Positions 38,689-48,018 of a stretch of 64,000 nucleotides of DNA are shown in pieces (the stretch's first letter is position 1; each line of letters starts with the position of its first letter). Position numbers and translations under genes: made by a program. This stretch comes from Pyrinomonadaceae bacterium. GTDB taxonomy: Bacteria > Acidobacteriota > Blastocatellia > Pyrinomonadales > Pyrinomonadaceae. The DNA lies in contig JAUJNR010000002.1 in assembly GCA_030448055.1 (NCBI GenBank), forward strand, positions 827,882-891,881. Direction: 5' to 3'. The notes under the pieces are model-generated. The model was not told where the DNA came from and did not search any database. It worked only from the letters and a program-made list of their open reading frames with translations.

Positions 38689-40035
38689 ATGAATTTAACG
38701 TATTCGCAATTATTAAAAGGCAACCGCGATTTCCGCAATTTGTTTTGGGGACAAATAGTTTCCGAACTCGGCAACTGGTTTAATTTTATCGCCGCGCTCG
38801 GTCTTGTGCGCGTCGTGTCGGACGCTTCGCCGGCGGCGGCGGGAATTTTATTCGCTTGCCGACTGTTGCCGTTCGCGGTTTTTTCACCGATTGCCGGAAC
38901 TTTCGTTGACCGCTTTTCGCGGCGGCAGGTGATGATTTGGGCTGATTTAATTCGCGTCGGCATCGCGCTGATGTTTCTGCTGGTGACGAGCGCGGAAAAT
39001 CTCTGGCTGGCTTATCTCGCCACGATTTTGCTTTCGATGTTCGGCGCGTTTTTTGAAGGCGCGAAAAACGCGACAACGCCGAATCTGGCGGGCAAAAACG
39101 GACTGCTGGCGGGAACGGCGCTGATGTTTTCGTCGAGATTTTTGCTGATGGCGCTCGGCTCGGCGCTCGGCGGTTGGGCGGCGGCGATTTTCGGTTACAA
39201 AGTCGCGTTTCTGATTAACGCCGCGTCGTTTGCCGTTTCCGCATTTTCGGTTTGGCTGATTCCCGAAGCGGCGACGCGGGAAAGTGACGCGGCGGCACAG
39301 AGACGCGGAGACGCGGAGATTTTAGAATCGCCGGCGTTGGCGGGCGCGTTGCCCAAAACGGAAGATGAGAATAATTTCAAACGCGCATCATTCATCAGCG
39401 AATTAAAGGAAGGATTTCACTACACCGTCAAAAATCATTTCGCGCTGACGATTTTGATTATGAACATTATCTGGGCGACGGGCGGCGGCGCGATCAATGT
39501 CATCTTCGAGCGAATGGGCGGCATCGTTTTCGCCGAACGCGAAAATTGGAATCCCGACGTAGCCGTGGCGATTTTATGGACGGCGAGCGGTTTCGGTTTG
39601 TTTTTCGGAATGATGATTGCCCATCGCACGGCAAGCATTCTCGACCGCCGAAACAGCCACACTTCTTTTATCGGCTGGACTTTAATCGTTCACGGAATTT
39701 TATTTTCCGTCGGCGGTCTGATGCCGAGCCTTATGTTGCTGGCGTTCTTCACATTTGTTTCACGGGCGATTGTCGGCGTCGAATACGCCGTGCAAGAAAC
39801 GATGTTTCAGCGCAGTTTGCCCGATTACATTCGCGGTCGCATCTCGACTTTAGACCGCGGCGCGGAGATGACGATTTTCGGTTTGTCGAGTTATTTTTCG
39901 GCGGAGTTGATGTATTACATTTCGCCTCAAACATTGTTGGTTGTTTCGGGAATTTTGTCGGCGAGCGCGGGCGCGGTGTGGTTTGTCAGGCAAAAACAAT
40001 ACTCGAAATTAGAAACTCAAAGCGCGGAAATTTAA
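38689..40035 (+). CDS. MFS transporter
   Basis: NRDFRNLFWGQIVSELGNWFNFIAALGLVRVVSDASPAAAGILFACRLLPFAVFSPIAGTFVDRFSRRQVMI. Confidence 0.93.
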   Translation: MNLTYSQLLKGNRDFRNLFWGQIVSELGNWFNFIAALGLVRVVSDASPAAAGILFACRLLPFAVFSPIAGTFVDRFSRRQVMIWADLIRVGIALMFLLVTSAENLWLAYLATILLSMFGAFFEGAKNATTPNLAGKNGLLAGTALMFSSRFLLMALGSALGGWAAAIFGYKVAFLINAASFAVSAFSVWLIPEAATRESDAAAQRRGDAEILESPALAGALPKTEDENNFKRASFISELKEGFHYTVKNHFALTILIMNIIWATGGGAINVIFERMGGIVFAERENWNPDVAVAILWTASGFGLFFGMMIAHRTASILDRRNSHTSFIGWTLIVHGILFSVGGLMPSLMLLAFFTFVSRAIVGVEYAVQETMFQRSLPDYIRGRISTLDRGAEMTIFGLSSYFSAELMYYISPQTLLVVSGILSASAGAVWFVRQKQYSKLETQSAEI

Positions 40036-40082
40036 GATTTATGGTTGAAGATTTAAGTTTAAATCTTCAACCATAAATCTTA
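40033..40082. repeat. Perfect 23 bp inverted repeat
   Basis: taagatttatggttgaagattta - agtt - taaatcttcaaccataaatctta. Confidence 0.85.
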
Positions 40083-40094
40083 AATTCTTAGCAT

Positions 40095-41237
40095 TTATGC
40101 TTTGAGAAGTTGTTTAGCGATGACCAATCTTTGAATCTCGCTTGTGCCTTCGCCGATGGTGCAGAGTTTTGCGTCGCGCCAGTATTTTTCCGCCGGGTAA
40201 TCTTTCGTGTAACCGTAACCACCGTGAATCTGGATTGATTCTTCGGCGACGCGGACGGCGACCTCCGAAGCGTAAAGTTTCGCCATCGCCGATTGTTTCG
40301 TTAATTTCACGCCCGCGTCTTTCATCGCGGCGGCTTGCAGCGTCAGCAGCCGGGCGGCTTCGATTTGCGTCGCCATATCCGCGAGCTTGAATTGAATCGC
40401 TTGAAATTCGGCGATTGGGTGACCGAATTGCTGCCGCTCTTTTGCGTATCTGACGGCGGCTTCAAACGCGCCTTGCGCGATGCCGACCGACAACGCCGCA
40501 ATGGAAATGCGCCCGCCGTCGAGGATTTTCATTGATTGCGTAAAACCTTCGCCTTCGTCGCCCAGACGGTTTTCGTCCGGCACGTAGCAATCTTCAAAAA
40601 CGACTGAAGCCGTCTCTGAAGCGCGCATTCCCAGTTTATTTTCCTTTTTGTCGCCGCGAAAACCGTCCATCGTTTTGTCAAAGATAAACGCCGAAATTCC
40701 TTTGTTGCCGCGCTCGCGGTCGGTCACGGCGACGGCTACCAAAGTGTTGCAGGAAATCGCGTGCGTGATAAAATTTTTCGAGCCGTTGACCAGCCAGCCC
40801 CCGTTTGAACGCACGGCATTTGTTCGTGTTCCCGACGCATCTGAACCCGCGCCGGATTCAGTCAAGCCCCATGCGCCGAAACTTTCCCCTTGCGTAAGCG
40901 GCACGAGATACTTCTGTTTTTGCTCTTCGGTGCCGAACATATAAATATGATTCGAGCAAAGCGAATTGTGCGCCGCGACCGACAGCCCGATTGAGCCGTC
41001 AACGCGCGCGAGTTCTTCGATAATCGTCGCGTATTCGATGTAGCCCATTCCCGCGCCGCCGTATTCTTCGGGGAAAATCACGCCCATCAAACCGAGTTCG
41101 GCGAGCTTCGGACGGAGTTCTTCGGGCAGTCGCTGCGCTTCGTCCCATTCCATTACGTGCGGCTTAATTTCGCTTTCGGCGAATTCGCGGACGCTGTATT
41201 TTATTTGTTGCTGCTCTTCGTTTAATTCAAAATTCAT
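40095..41237 (-). CDS. Acyl-CoA dehydrogenase
   Basis: [80 protein letters not shown]. Confidence 0.95.
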   Translation of the reverse strand: MNFELNEEQQQIKYSVREFAESEIKPHVMEWDEAQRLPEELRPKLAELGLMGVIFPEEYGGAGMGYIEYATIIEELARVDGSIGLSVAAHNSLCSNHIYMFGTEEQKQKYLVPLTQGESFGAWGLTESGAGSDASGTRTNAVRSNGGWLVNGSKNFITHAISCNTLVAVAVTDRERGNKGISAFIFDKTMDGFRGDKKENKLGMRASETASVVFEDCYVPDENRLGDEGEGFTQSMKILDGGRISIAALSVGIAQGAFEAAVRYAKERQQFGHPIAEFQAIQFKLADMATQIEAARLLTLQAAAMKDAGVKLTKQSAMAKLYASEVAVRVAEESIQIHGGYGYTKDYPAEKYWRDAKLCTIGEGTSEIQRLVIAKQLLKA

Positions 41238-41301
41238 ATATAAAATTAAAGTCGTAAAGTTTATTAAATTGTATCAAAAAACGCGAATAAAATAATCTTT
41301 G

Positions 41302-41682
41302 ATGAGTAATATCAAATCAGTCTTTCAATGGCTGCTGGCAATCGCTTTTGTCTTGGCGGGCGTCAATCATTTTATCAATCCGGCGTTTTACCTGAAAATA
41401 ATGCCGCCCTTTTTGCCCGCGCCGCTTTTCCTGATTTATTTGAGCGGTTTTTTTCAAATCGCGCTCGGCGTTTTGCTTTTGATTCCGCGTTTCACGTCTT
41501 TTGCTGCTTGGGGAATTATCGGACTTTTAATAGCGGTTTACCCGGCGAATATTTATATGGCGATGAATACGAATTTGTTTCCCGAATTCAATCCGACGCT
41601 CGTTTATTTAAGATTGCCGCTGCAATTTGTTATGATTGCCTGGGCTTTTTGGCACACTAAAACTGTTGAAAATGGGCAATGA
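41302..41682 (+). CDS. DoxX-like small membrane protein
   Basis: FQWLLAIAFVLAGVNHFINPAFYLKIMPPFLPAPLFLIYLSGFFQIALGVLLLIPRF. Confidence 0.8.
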   Translation: MSNIKSVFQWLLAIAFVLAGVNHFINPAFYLKIMPPFLPAPLFLIYLSGFFQIALGVLLLIPRFTSFAAWGIIGLLIAVYPANIYMAMNTNLFPEFNPTLVYLRLPLQFVMIAWAFWHTKTVENGQ

Positions 41683-41724
41683 AATAAAAAATCATTATTC
41701 AGCGCTGATTACCGATTAAAAATT

Positions 41725-42162
41725 TTGGACTGGCAAAAAAACATTCTTCACCGCGACGCGGAAATCGCGGACTTGTTAAAAAACACGAAGCGCATTGCCG
41801 TCGTCGGCATCAAGACCGAAGCGCAATCGTTTCAGCCCGCTTTTTACGTGCCGCAATATATGAAAAACGCGGGCTTTGAAATCGTTCCCGTGCCGGTTTA
41901 TTACCCGGATGTGACCGAGATTTTGGGGGCGAAGGTTTACCGAAAATTGGTTGACATACCCGGCGAAATTGATTTGGTAAATATCTTTCGGCGTTCGGCG
42001 GACGTGGCGCAGCACACCGCCGACATTCTGGCGAAAAAGCCGAAAGCCGTCTGGATGCAGTCGGGAATTTACAACGACGAAGCGGCGCGGGAATTGGCGC
42101 AAAACGGAATCAAAGTCGTGCAGGATTCGTGCTTGATGGTCGAACATCGCGCGTTAAGATAG
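41725..42162 (+). CDS. CoA-binding (Rossmann) protein, YccU-like
   Basis: LLKNTKRIAVVGIKTEAQSFQPAFYVPQYMKNAGFEIVPVPVYYPDVTEILGAKVYRKLVDIPGEIDLVNIFRRS. Confidence 0.9.
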   Translation: MDWQKNILHRDAEIADLLKNTKRIAVVGIKTEAQSFQPAFYVPQYMKNAGFEIVPVPVYYPDVTEILGAKVYRKLVDIPGEIDLVNIFRRSADVAQHTADILAKKPKAVWMQSGIYNDEAARELAQNGIKVVQDSCLMVEHRALR

Positions 42163-42912
42163 GTTATTTTTTCGAGCGGAATTTTTCGGCGCGGGGTTTG
42201 AAAATCTTTTCACTTCATCTTCATCGAGCAACCGATACGCGCCGACGGCGATGCGGTCGTCTTTAATGTGTCCGATGGAGATGCGACGTAACTTTACGAC
42301 CGAATGACCAATAGAATCGAACATTCGTCTGATTTGCTGGTTGTGTCCCTCAAGCAAAGTTACTTGATACCAGCCGTTATTTTCCGTGTGTTTTAATTCT
42401 TTGATTTCGGCGGGCGCGGTTTTGAAACCGTCGTCTAATCGAACGCCGCGCCGCAATTTATTAATCGCGTTTTCATTCGGCAGCCCTTTGACTTTGACTT
42501 CGTAAACTTTTTCGACCGTTTTCGACGACGCGACCGTATTTGTGAAATCGCCGTCGTTGGTGAGGATTATCAAGCCTTCGGTGTTGTAATCGAGCCGCCC
42601 GACCGGATGCAGCTTGCCGAATTTCGGCGCGATTAAATCGGTAACGAGGTTTCTGCCTTCCGGGTCAGCCGCGCTCGACAGATAGCCTTTCGGTTTGTTC
42701 AATAAAATATAAACTCGTTCGCGCTTGCCGATTTTCGGATTGATGAGCTTGCCGCCGACTTTGATATGATCCGTTTCCGGGTCGGCTTTCGTGCCGAGTT
42801 CGGTGACGATTTCGCCGTTGACGGAAACTTCGCCCGCCTGAATTAATTGTTCAGCCGCTCGGCGCGAAGCGATTCCGGCTTGTGCGATGAGTTTTTGCAG
42901 ACGTTCTTGCAT
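42154..42912 (-). CDS. Pseudouridine synthase (RluB/RsuA family)
   Basis: RLQKLIAQAGIASRRAAEQLIQAGEVSVNG (S4), PVGRLDYNTEGLIILTNDGDF, EGHNQQIRRMFDSIGHSVVKLRR. Confidence 0.95.
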   Translation of the reverse strand: MQERLQKLIAQAGIASRRAAEQLIQAGEVSVNGEIVTELGTKADPETDHIKVGGKLINPKIGKRERVYILLNKPKGYLSSAADPEGRNLVTDLIAPKFGKLHPVGRLDYNTEGLIILTNDGDFTNTVASSKTVEKVYEVKVKGLPNENAINKLRRGVRLDDGFKTAPAEIKELKHTENNGWYQVTLLEGHNQQIRRMFDSIGHSVVKLRRISIGHIKDDRIAVGAYRLLDEDEVKRFSNPAPKNSARKNNLS

Positions 42913-42948
42913 AAATTTATTTTACACGACAAAGGCGCAGAGAAAAAT

Positions 42949-43015
42949 TAGCCGCGAACAAACACGAAGGAACACGAAAAATTTTATGATTTATTTCGTG
43001 TTCCTTCGTGGCTAA
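42949..43015. repeat. Word-type inverted repeat (word ~ cacgaaggaacacgaa)
   Basis: tagccgcgaacaaacacgaaggaacacgaaa ... tttcgtgttccttcgtggcta. Confidence 0.8.
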
Positions 43016-43046
43016 AAATCTTCCTGCTCTTTATGTATGAATAATT

Positions 43047-44357
43047 TTATTTTGTGCGCGGCAGATACGGCACATGTTTGTCCATCGAAGCGTTGATTTG
43101 CAGGTAAATCTGCGTTTCCTTCGGAATCAGATTCCGCCAGTTTTCGCCGCCGCGTTTGATGTAGCCGGGCAGTTTCGCCGGATTTGAATTGTAGCCCGCC
43201 GACATCAATTCCGCGGGCGTCGCAATTTTTTCGGCGAGCGCGTTGTAGATTGTTTCGTTTGAGATTAACTCGCTCCAGGTCATCTGCATATACAACAGCA
43301 TCGCCTGCGCCGCGTTCTGATGATTTCGCATTCCTTCGACAAAATCAGGAATTAAACCAACATTGGAATGACGCGAGCGAATCATGTTGTAAGTCCAAGG
43401 AATCATCTGCACCATTCCGCCCGCGCCCGCCGAACTGACCGAGTAACGATAAGTCTGACCTTCGTTCAAAGCGAAAAGCGCGAAAACGTCGTTGAAGATA
43501 TTCGGGTGATGCTCGCGGCGGAAACGCTGATGGTCAACGTGTTCGACGACGGCGAGCCGTTCGGCAATGTCGGTTACTTGCGGCGAGATGAAAACGCCTT
43601 TCTTTTGCAGATTCGCCCGCGCCGTATCCAAAATGTTGCGTATGTAAATTTTCCCTGCGCCGACGACTTCCGGCGTGACGATTCCGGGATGTGTGGAAAT
43701 GTAATAAGCCGTTTCCGCGTGCGCGCCGTTGCGCTCAATTGGATACTGAACGAGCAGCGGCAGATGCGCTTTGTTCTCCTGGTCAATAATCATCACGGGC
43801 GTATTCACGCCGTTGGCGCGGATGTTTTTTACCGTCACAAAACTGCCGTTTGAAGTGGTCGTTGGGATTTCCGCATTGTTTTTGTCGAGAAACGCGGTTT
43901 TCATCATCACGACATAATCAATGTCTTCCGTTTTGTAATCGTAATAGGCGATGCGTATGACATCGGTCATCAAGAGACTTCCCGTAATTGATGCCGTCGG
44001 TATCGGACGCGCCTGCATTTGTCTTTTCGCCTCGCTGATTTTACTTTTAATTTGCGTGTAACTCAGAGGTTTGTAAAACGTCGGCAGCGGGCGCGGCGTC
44101 GGAGTCGGCAGCGGCGCAATCGGAACGGCGGGCGGCAGCGAATTTTGAAACGGCGTCGCCGAAGGTCGCGGCGTTGAAATTGGGGTTGGCGACGGCGACG
44201 GCAGATTCGTGATAATTACCCGCGCCCTCGGCGTCGGCGTGGGCGTTGGACTTGAAACGTTACGCTGGCGCACTGTCTGTGGCGGCGCGGCGTTTTGAGC
44301 AAAAGCGTTGATTGATACACAGGCGACAAAGATTATAGCGGAAATGGATATTTTCAT
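43047..44357 (-). CDS. Secreted Pro/Thr-rich protein with lytic-transglycosylase-like C-terminal domain
   Basis: Signal peptide; P/T-rich linker SSPTPTPTPRARV; ALNEGQTYRYSVSSAGAGGMVQMIPWTYNMIR and GYNSNPAKLPGYIKRGGENWRNLIPKETQIYLQ resemble SLT motifs. Confidence 0.65.
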   Translation of the reverse strand: MKISISAIIFVACVSINAFAQNAAPPQTVRQRNVSSPTPTPTPRARVIITNLPSPSPTPISTPRPSATPFQNSLPPAVPIAPLPTPTPRPLPTFYKPLSYTQIKSKISEAKRQMQARPIPTASITGSLLMTDVIRIAYYDYKTEDIDYVVMMKTAFLDKNNAEIPTTTSNGSFVTVKNIRANGVNTPVMIIDQENKAHLPLLVQYPIERNGAHAETAYYISTHPGIVTPEVVGAGKIYIRNILDTARANLQKKGVFISPQVTDIAERLAVVEHVDHQRFRREHHPNIFNDVFALFALNEGQTYRYSVSSAGAGGMVQMIPWTYNMIRSRHSNVGLIPDFVEGMRNHQNAAQAMLLYMQMTWSELISNETIYNALAEKIATPAELMSAGYNSNPAKLPGYIKRGGENWRNLIPKETQIYLQINASMDKHVPYLPRTK

Positions 44358-44626
44358 AAATTTTAAGGAGAGTCGAAACTTAGAGGCGAGCCGGTCAATC
44401 GTATCTCAATTCTGAAACAGACTTTATAAGTCTGCGCCTTTAAAGATTCGCGCAAAAGATAAAAGGTTGTCAAATCCGGTGAGAAAAGTTTATGGTTACT
44501 ACAAAGTATCTTTATGTAATCGGCGAGTTTGTTATCGAAGCCGATTTTACGGTATAACTGAAATCTTGTGCGTGATTGGTTTTAGATTAAAACGACTGAT
44601 CTAAAACGTGAAACTTAATAATTTTT

Positions 44627-45973
44627 ATGAAAAAACTTTTTGGAACCGACGGCATCCGCGGCGAAGCGGGCGCGTTTCCGCTCGATGAAAAAACAATCGA
44701 GACAATCGGCAATTCTCTGGCGCGGCAATTTACCGAAAAACTCGGACGCAGCCCGCGATTCGTCGTCGGGCGTGACACGCGCGAATCGGGCGCGTGGATT
44801 GAACGAGCTTTTTGCGCGGGCGCGAGCGCGGCTGAAGCCGACTGCGAATCGGCGGAAATTATCACCACGCCGGGCGTCGCTTTTTTAACGAAAAAATTTC
44901 ATTTCGACGCAGGGGTGGTCGTGAGCGCCTCGCATAATCCGTATCAAGACAACGGCATAAAAATCTTTCTGCCGACCGGGAAAAAAATTGATGAAGCGGT
45001 GGAAAGGGAAATCGAAAAAGACATCTATGGAGTGAACATCGAAAACCAGACTGTAGGGGAACTCGGCGACTTGGACGTGCGCGCTAAAGATTATCAGGAA
45101 AGTTATATAAACTACCTCGCCGATGAATTTAAGACGCTTGATTTAACCGGCTTAAAAATAGTAATTGATTGTGCCAACGGCGCGGCGTGTCGGCTAGCGC
45201 CGGAACTCTTTCGTCGGTTTGGCGCGGAAGTTATCGCCATTAACGATGCGCCCGACGGCTTAAATATCAACGAAAACTGCGGTTCCCTGCATCTGGAAAA
45301 TTTGCAAAAAAAGGTTCTCGAAGAAAAAGCGGATTTCGGCGTGGCGTTTGACGGCGACGCCGACCGCTCGCTGTTTGCTGACGCACAAGGCAATCTTGTG
45401 GATGGCGATGCGGTTTTGTGGATTATGGCGAATCATCTGCAATCGAAGGGAAAGTTAAATAATAGAATGGTTGTTGCGACCGTGATGAGCAACATCGGTT
45501 TGGAAATCGCTTTAAATTCAAAAAACATCAAACTCGTCCGAACTGCCGTCGGCGATAAATACGTTCTCGCCGAACTCCTCGAAACCGATTCGTCAATCGG
45601 CGGCGAACAATCGGGACATATTATTTTTCCGTTTCAAAGTCTCGTCGGCGACGGAATGCTGACGACGCTTTTTCTGCTCGAAGCGGTTCGGGAAAACGGC
45701 GTAACTTTGTCGGCAATGACAACGGGTTTTACGCGCTTTCCGCAGATTTTAGTCAACGTCAAAGTGCGCGAGAAATTGCCCTTCGAGGAAGTCCCGGAAA
45801 TAGCTGAAACGGCTCGCGCAATCGAAAACCAACTCGGCGGCAATGGACGGCTTCTTCTGCGCTATTCGGGAACGGAAAATCTGGCGCGGGTGATGATTGA
45901 AGGCGAAAATCAAGCGGAAATTGAAAAACAGGCGAATCGTTTGGCAGAAGTTATCCGGGAAAGTTTAGGCTAA
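44627..45973 (+). CDS. glmM: Phosphoglucosamine mutase
   Basis: KLFGTDGIRGEAGAFPLD; VVVSASHNPYQDNGIKIF; VAFDGDADRSLFAD. Confidence 0.95.
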   Translation: MKKLFGTDGIRGEAGAFPLDEKTIETIGNSLARQFTEKLGRSPRFVVGRDTRESGAWIERAFCAGASAAEADCESAEIITTPGVAFLTKKFHFDAGVVVSASHNPYQDNGIKIFLPTGKKIDEAVEREIEKDIYGVNIENQTVGELGDLDVRAKDYQESYINYLADEFKTLDLTGLKIVIDCANGAACRLAPELFRRFGAEVIAINDAPDGLNINENCGSLHLENLQKKVLEEKADFGVAFDGDADRSLFADAQGNLVDGDAVLWIMANHLQSKGKLNNRMVVATVMSNIGLEIALNSKNIKLVRTAVGDKYVLAELLETDSSIGGEQSGHIIFPFQSLVGDGMLTTLFLLEAVRENGVTLSAMTTGFTRFPQILVNVKVREKLPFEEVPEIAETARAIENQLGGNGRLLLRYSGTENLARVMIEGENQAEIEKQANRLAEVIRESLG

Positions 45974-45978
45974 AACGA

Positions 45979-46112
45979 AAAGAGTGAAAAAGGTTAAAAG
46001 TGGAAAAGTGAAAAAGGAAAAAGCGAAATGAGTATTTGACGAGTCTCTTAGCTTTTTCGCTTTTACATCTTCTAGCTTTTTAACTTTTAACCTTTTTCAC
46101 TTTTCCACTTTT
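45979..46112. repeat. Word-type inverted repeat (word ~ gtgaaaaaggttaaaa)
   Basis: gagtgaaaaaggttaaaagtggaaaagtgaaaaaggaaaaagcgaaa ... tttttcgcttttacatcttctagctttttaacttttaacctttttcacttttccactttt. Confidence 0.85.
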
Positions 46113-46167
46113 GAATGTGTTTTATCGGGCTTGCCAACCGGATTAGAAAGATTGTATATTTATTCAA

Positions 46168-46278
46168 CTGAGACGATAGGTAAAACCTTCGTCTCAAGTG
46201 GTTGCTGGGGTGAGGACAGTAATCACGAATTGGCAGGTGCGGCACACTTCCACGTTGCTTCGCCTGCTCTCAACTTTA
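46168..46278 (+). ncRNA. Candidate structured RNA / leader between glmM and aroB
   Basis: gagacga-taggtaaaacct-tcgtctc hairpin, then gcaggtg...cgcctgc stem-loop nested in a possible gttg..gag/ctc..caac stem. Family not recognised. Confidence 0.25.
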
Positions 46279-46394
46279 AAGGCTGAGGGATGAAGGATGA
46301 GGGATGAAGAAAGTCAAACGGGCTTTCGTTTATCGTCATCTTTCGTCCCTTTGTTTTTTGTTATTATTTTCAAAAGTTGAAAACATTTTGAGCT

Positions 46395-47564
46395 ATGGAA
46401 ATTAAAAAAGTTACGGTTAAACTCGAAAATAATCGGCACGAATACGCCGTCGAAATCGGACGCGATTTGTTGGGAACCAGCGGCGTTTGGGCGCGCGAAT
46501 GTCTTTCGCCCAAAACGCGAAAAATCGCGCTCGTCTCAAATCGGAAAGTCTTCGGTTTGTATGGCGAAGGGGTCAGGCGCGCGCTTGAAAGTCAAAATTT
46601 TCAAACGCGCGTTTTTTTGATGAAAGACGGAGAAAGACATAAAAATTTCCGCGTTCTGGAAAATCTGCTTGAATTTTTCGGCGAAAATAAACTGACGCGC
46701 ACTGATGCGGTCGTCGCGCTCGGCGGCGGCGTGGTCGGCGATTTGGCGGGTTTTGCGGCGGCGATTTTCTTGCGCGGTCTGGCTTTTCTGCAAATGCCGA
46801 CAACGCTTCTCTCGATGATTGACTCATCAGTCGGCGGAAAAACCGGCGTTAACAGCAGTTTCGGCAAAAATTTAATCGGCGCGTTTCACCAACCGCGCGG
46901 CGTTTTAATTGACGTTAAAACTTTGAAAACTCTGCCGCGCCGCGAACTCGTCGCCGGATTTTGCGAAGCCGTCAAACAAGCCGCCATCGCCGACCGAAAA
47001 CTTTTTAATCAAACCGCCGAATTTGCGAAAAACTTTTCTTTGAGTAAATTCAAAAACTTTTTTTCCGATGAGAAATTCGTCGGCGCGCTCGAAAATTTAA
47101 TCGCAGTGCAAATCGCCTTTAAAGCGAAAATCGTGATGCAGGACGAAAGAGAATCTGTTGAAAGAAGCGATGGAAAATCACGTAAAATTCTGAATTTCGG
47201 ACACACGCTCGCTCACGCGCTTGAAAAAGTTACTGATTACAGACGTTTCAAACACGGCGAAGCTGTCGGTTACGGAATTTTATTCGCCGCGGCGCTTTCA
47301 AAAAAACTTGAAATTTTAGATGAAAATGAATTAAACTTGTTGAACGATGTTTTATGTCGCGTCGGAAAACTTCCCGACGCACGGAACATCAACCTCGAAA
47401 AAGTTTCCGAAGCCTTCGCCTTCGATAAAAAAACAACCGGCAATTCGCTGCAGTGGATTCTCCTAAAAGAAATCGGCAAGCCGGTCATCGTCGAAAACAA
47501 AGACATCACGCCATCAATCGTTTACGAAACGCTCGAAAAAGTCTTGCACCATAAATTACTCTGA
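46395..47564 (+). CDS. aroB: 3-dehydroquinate synthase
   Basis: DAVVALGGGVVGDLAGFAAAIFLRGLAFLQMPTTLLSMIDSSVGGKTGVN; LNFGHTLAHALE. Confidence 0.96.
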   Translation: MEIKKVTVKLENNRHEYAVEIGRDLLGTSGVWARECLSPKTRKIALVSNRKVFGLYGEGVRRALESQNFQTRVFLMKDGERHKNFRVLENLLEFFGENKLTRTDAVVALGGGVVGDLAGFAAAIFLRGLAFLQMPTTLLSMIDSSVGGKTGVNSSFGKNLIGAFHQPRGVLIDVKTLKTLPRRELVAGFCEAVKQAAIADRKLFNQTAEFAKNFSLSKFKNFFSDEKFVGALENLIAVQIAFKAKIVMQDERESVERSDGKSRKILNFGHTLAHALEKVTDYRRFKHGEAVGYGILFAAALSKKLEILDENELNLLNDVLCRVGKLPDARNINLEKVSEAFAFDKKTTGNSLQWILLKEIGKPVIVENKDITPSIVYETLEKVLHHKLL

Positions 47565-47592
47565 AAGTTTCACGAATTAGAGGATTTTATCA

Positions 47593-48018
47593 ATGATAGA
47601 AAAAAAAATAGAAAACAGAAGTTTTGAACAGGGCGGCGCCAGCGTCAAATTTTTAGCCGTGCTGGTGGTTATAATTTTAATCGGAAACGCCGGCATAAAT
47701 TACATACCAATCGCTTACGAGGCGGAGAGTTTCAAACAGGATATGCAGACGGCAGTCGTGCAGGGAATGGCAGTTCCGCCGGGCATTACGCCTGTTGATA
47801 TGGTCAAGGGAAAACTGCAAAAAGCGATTGCCGCAAACGATATTCCGCCTGACGCCGTAGTTCAAGTCAAACCGGGCAATAACACCGTGCTGGCGCACGT
47901 TTCCTATTCGAAAAAAGTTGCGATTCTGCCTTTCGGTATTTACACCTACAATTATAAATTCGACCACACCGCCACGCCGACCGGATTTTTGATGAAGGAT
48001 TCGTCGGCTATACAGTAA
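47593..48018 (+). CDS. DUF4845-like single-pass membrane protein
   Basis: GGASVKFLAVLVVIILIGNAGINYIPIAYEAESFKQDMQTAVVQG. Confidence 0.6.
   Translation: MIEKKIENRSFEQGGASVKFLAVLVVIILIGNAGINYIPIAYEAESFKQDMQTAVVQGMAVPPGITPVDMVKGKLQKAIAANDIPPDAVVQVKPGNNTVLAHVSYSKKVAILPFGIYTYNYKFDHTATPTGFLMKDSSAIQ

Noticed and set aside
41725-42912. Convergent gene overlap (42154-42162) as unusual; likewise 48008-48018
   Set aside because: Overlaps of ~10 bp between convergent genes are common in compact genomes.
43047-44357. Collagen-like or repeat-protein call for the P/T-rich region
   Set aside because: It is a simple Pro/Thr linker preceding a lytic-transglycosylase-like domain.
46168-46278. 6S or SRP RNA assignment for the glmM-aroB leader
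   Set aside because: Neither the long 6S central bubble nor the SRP GGAAG/AGCA signature could be placed with confidence; kept only as an unassigned candidate.
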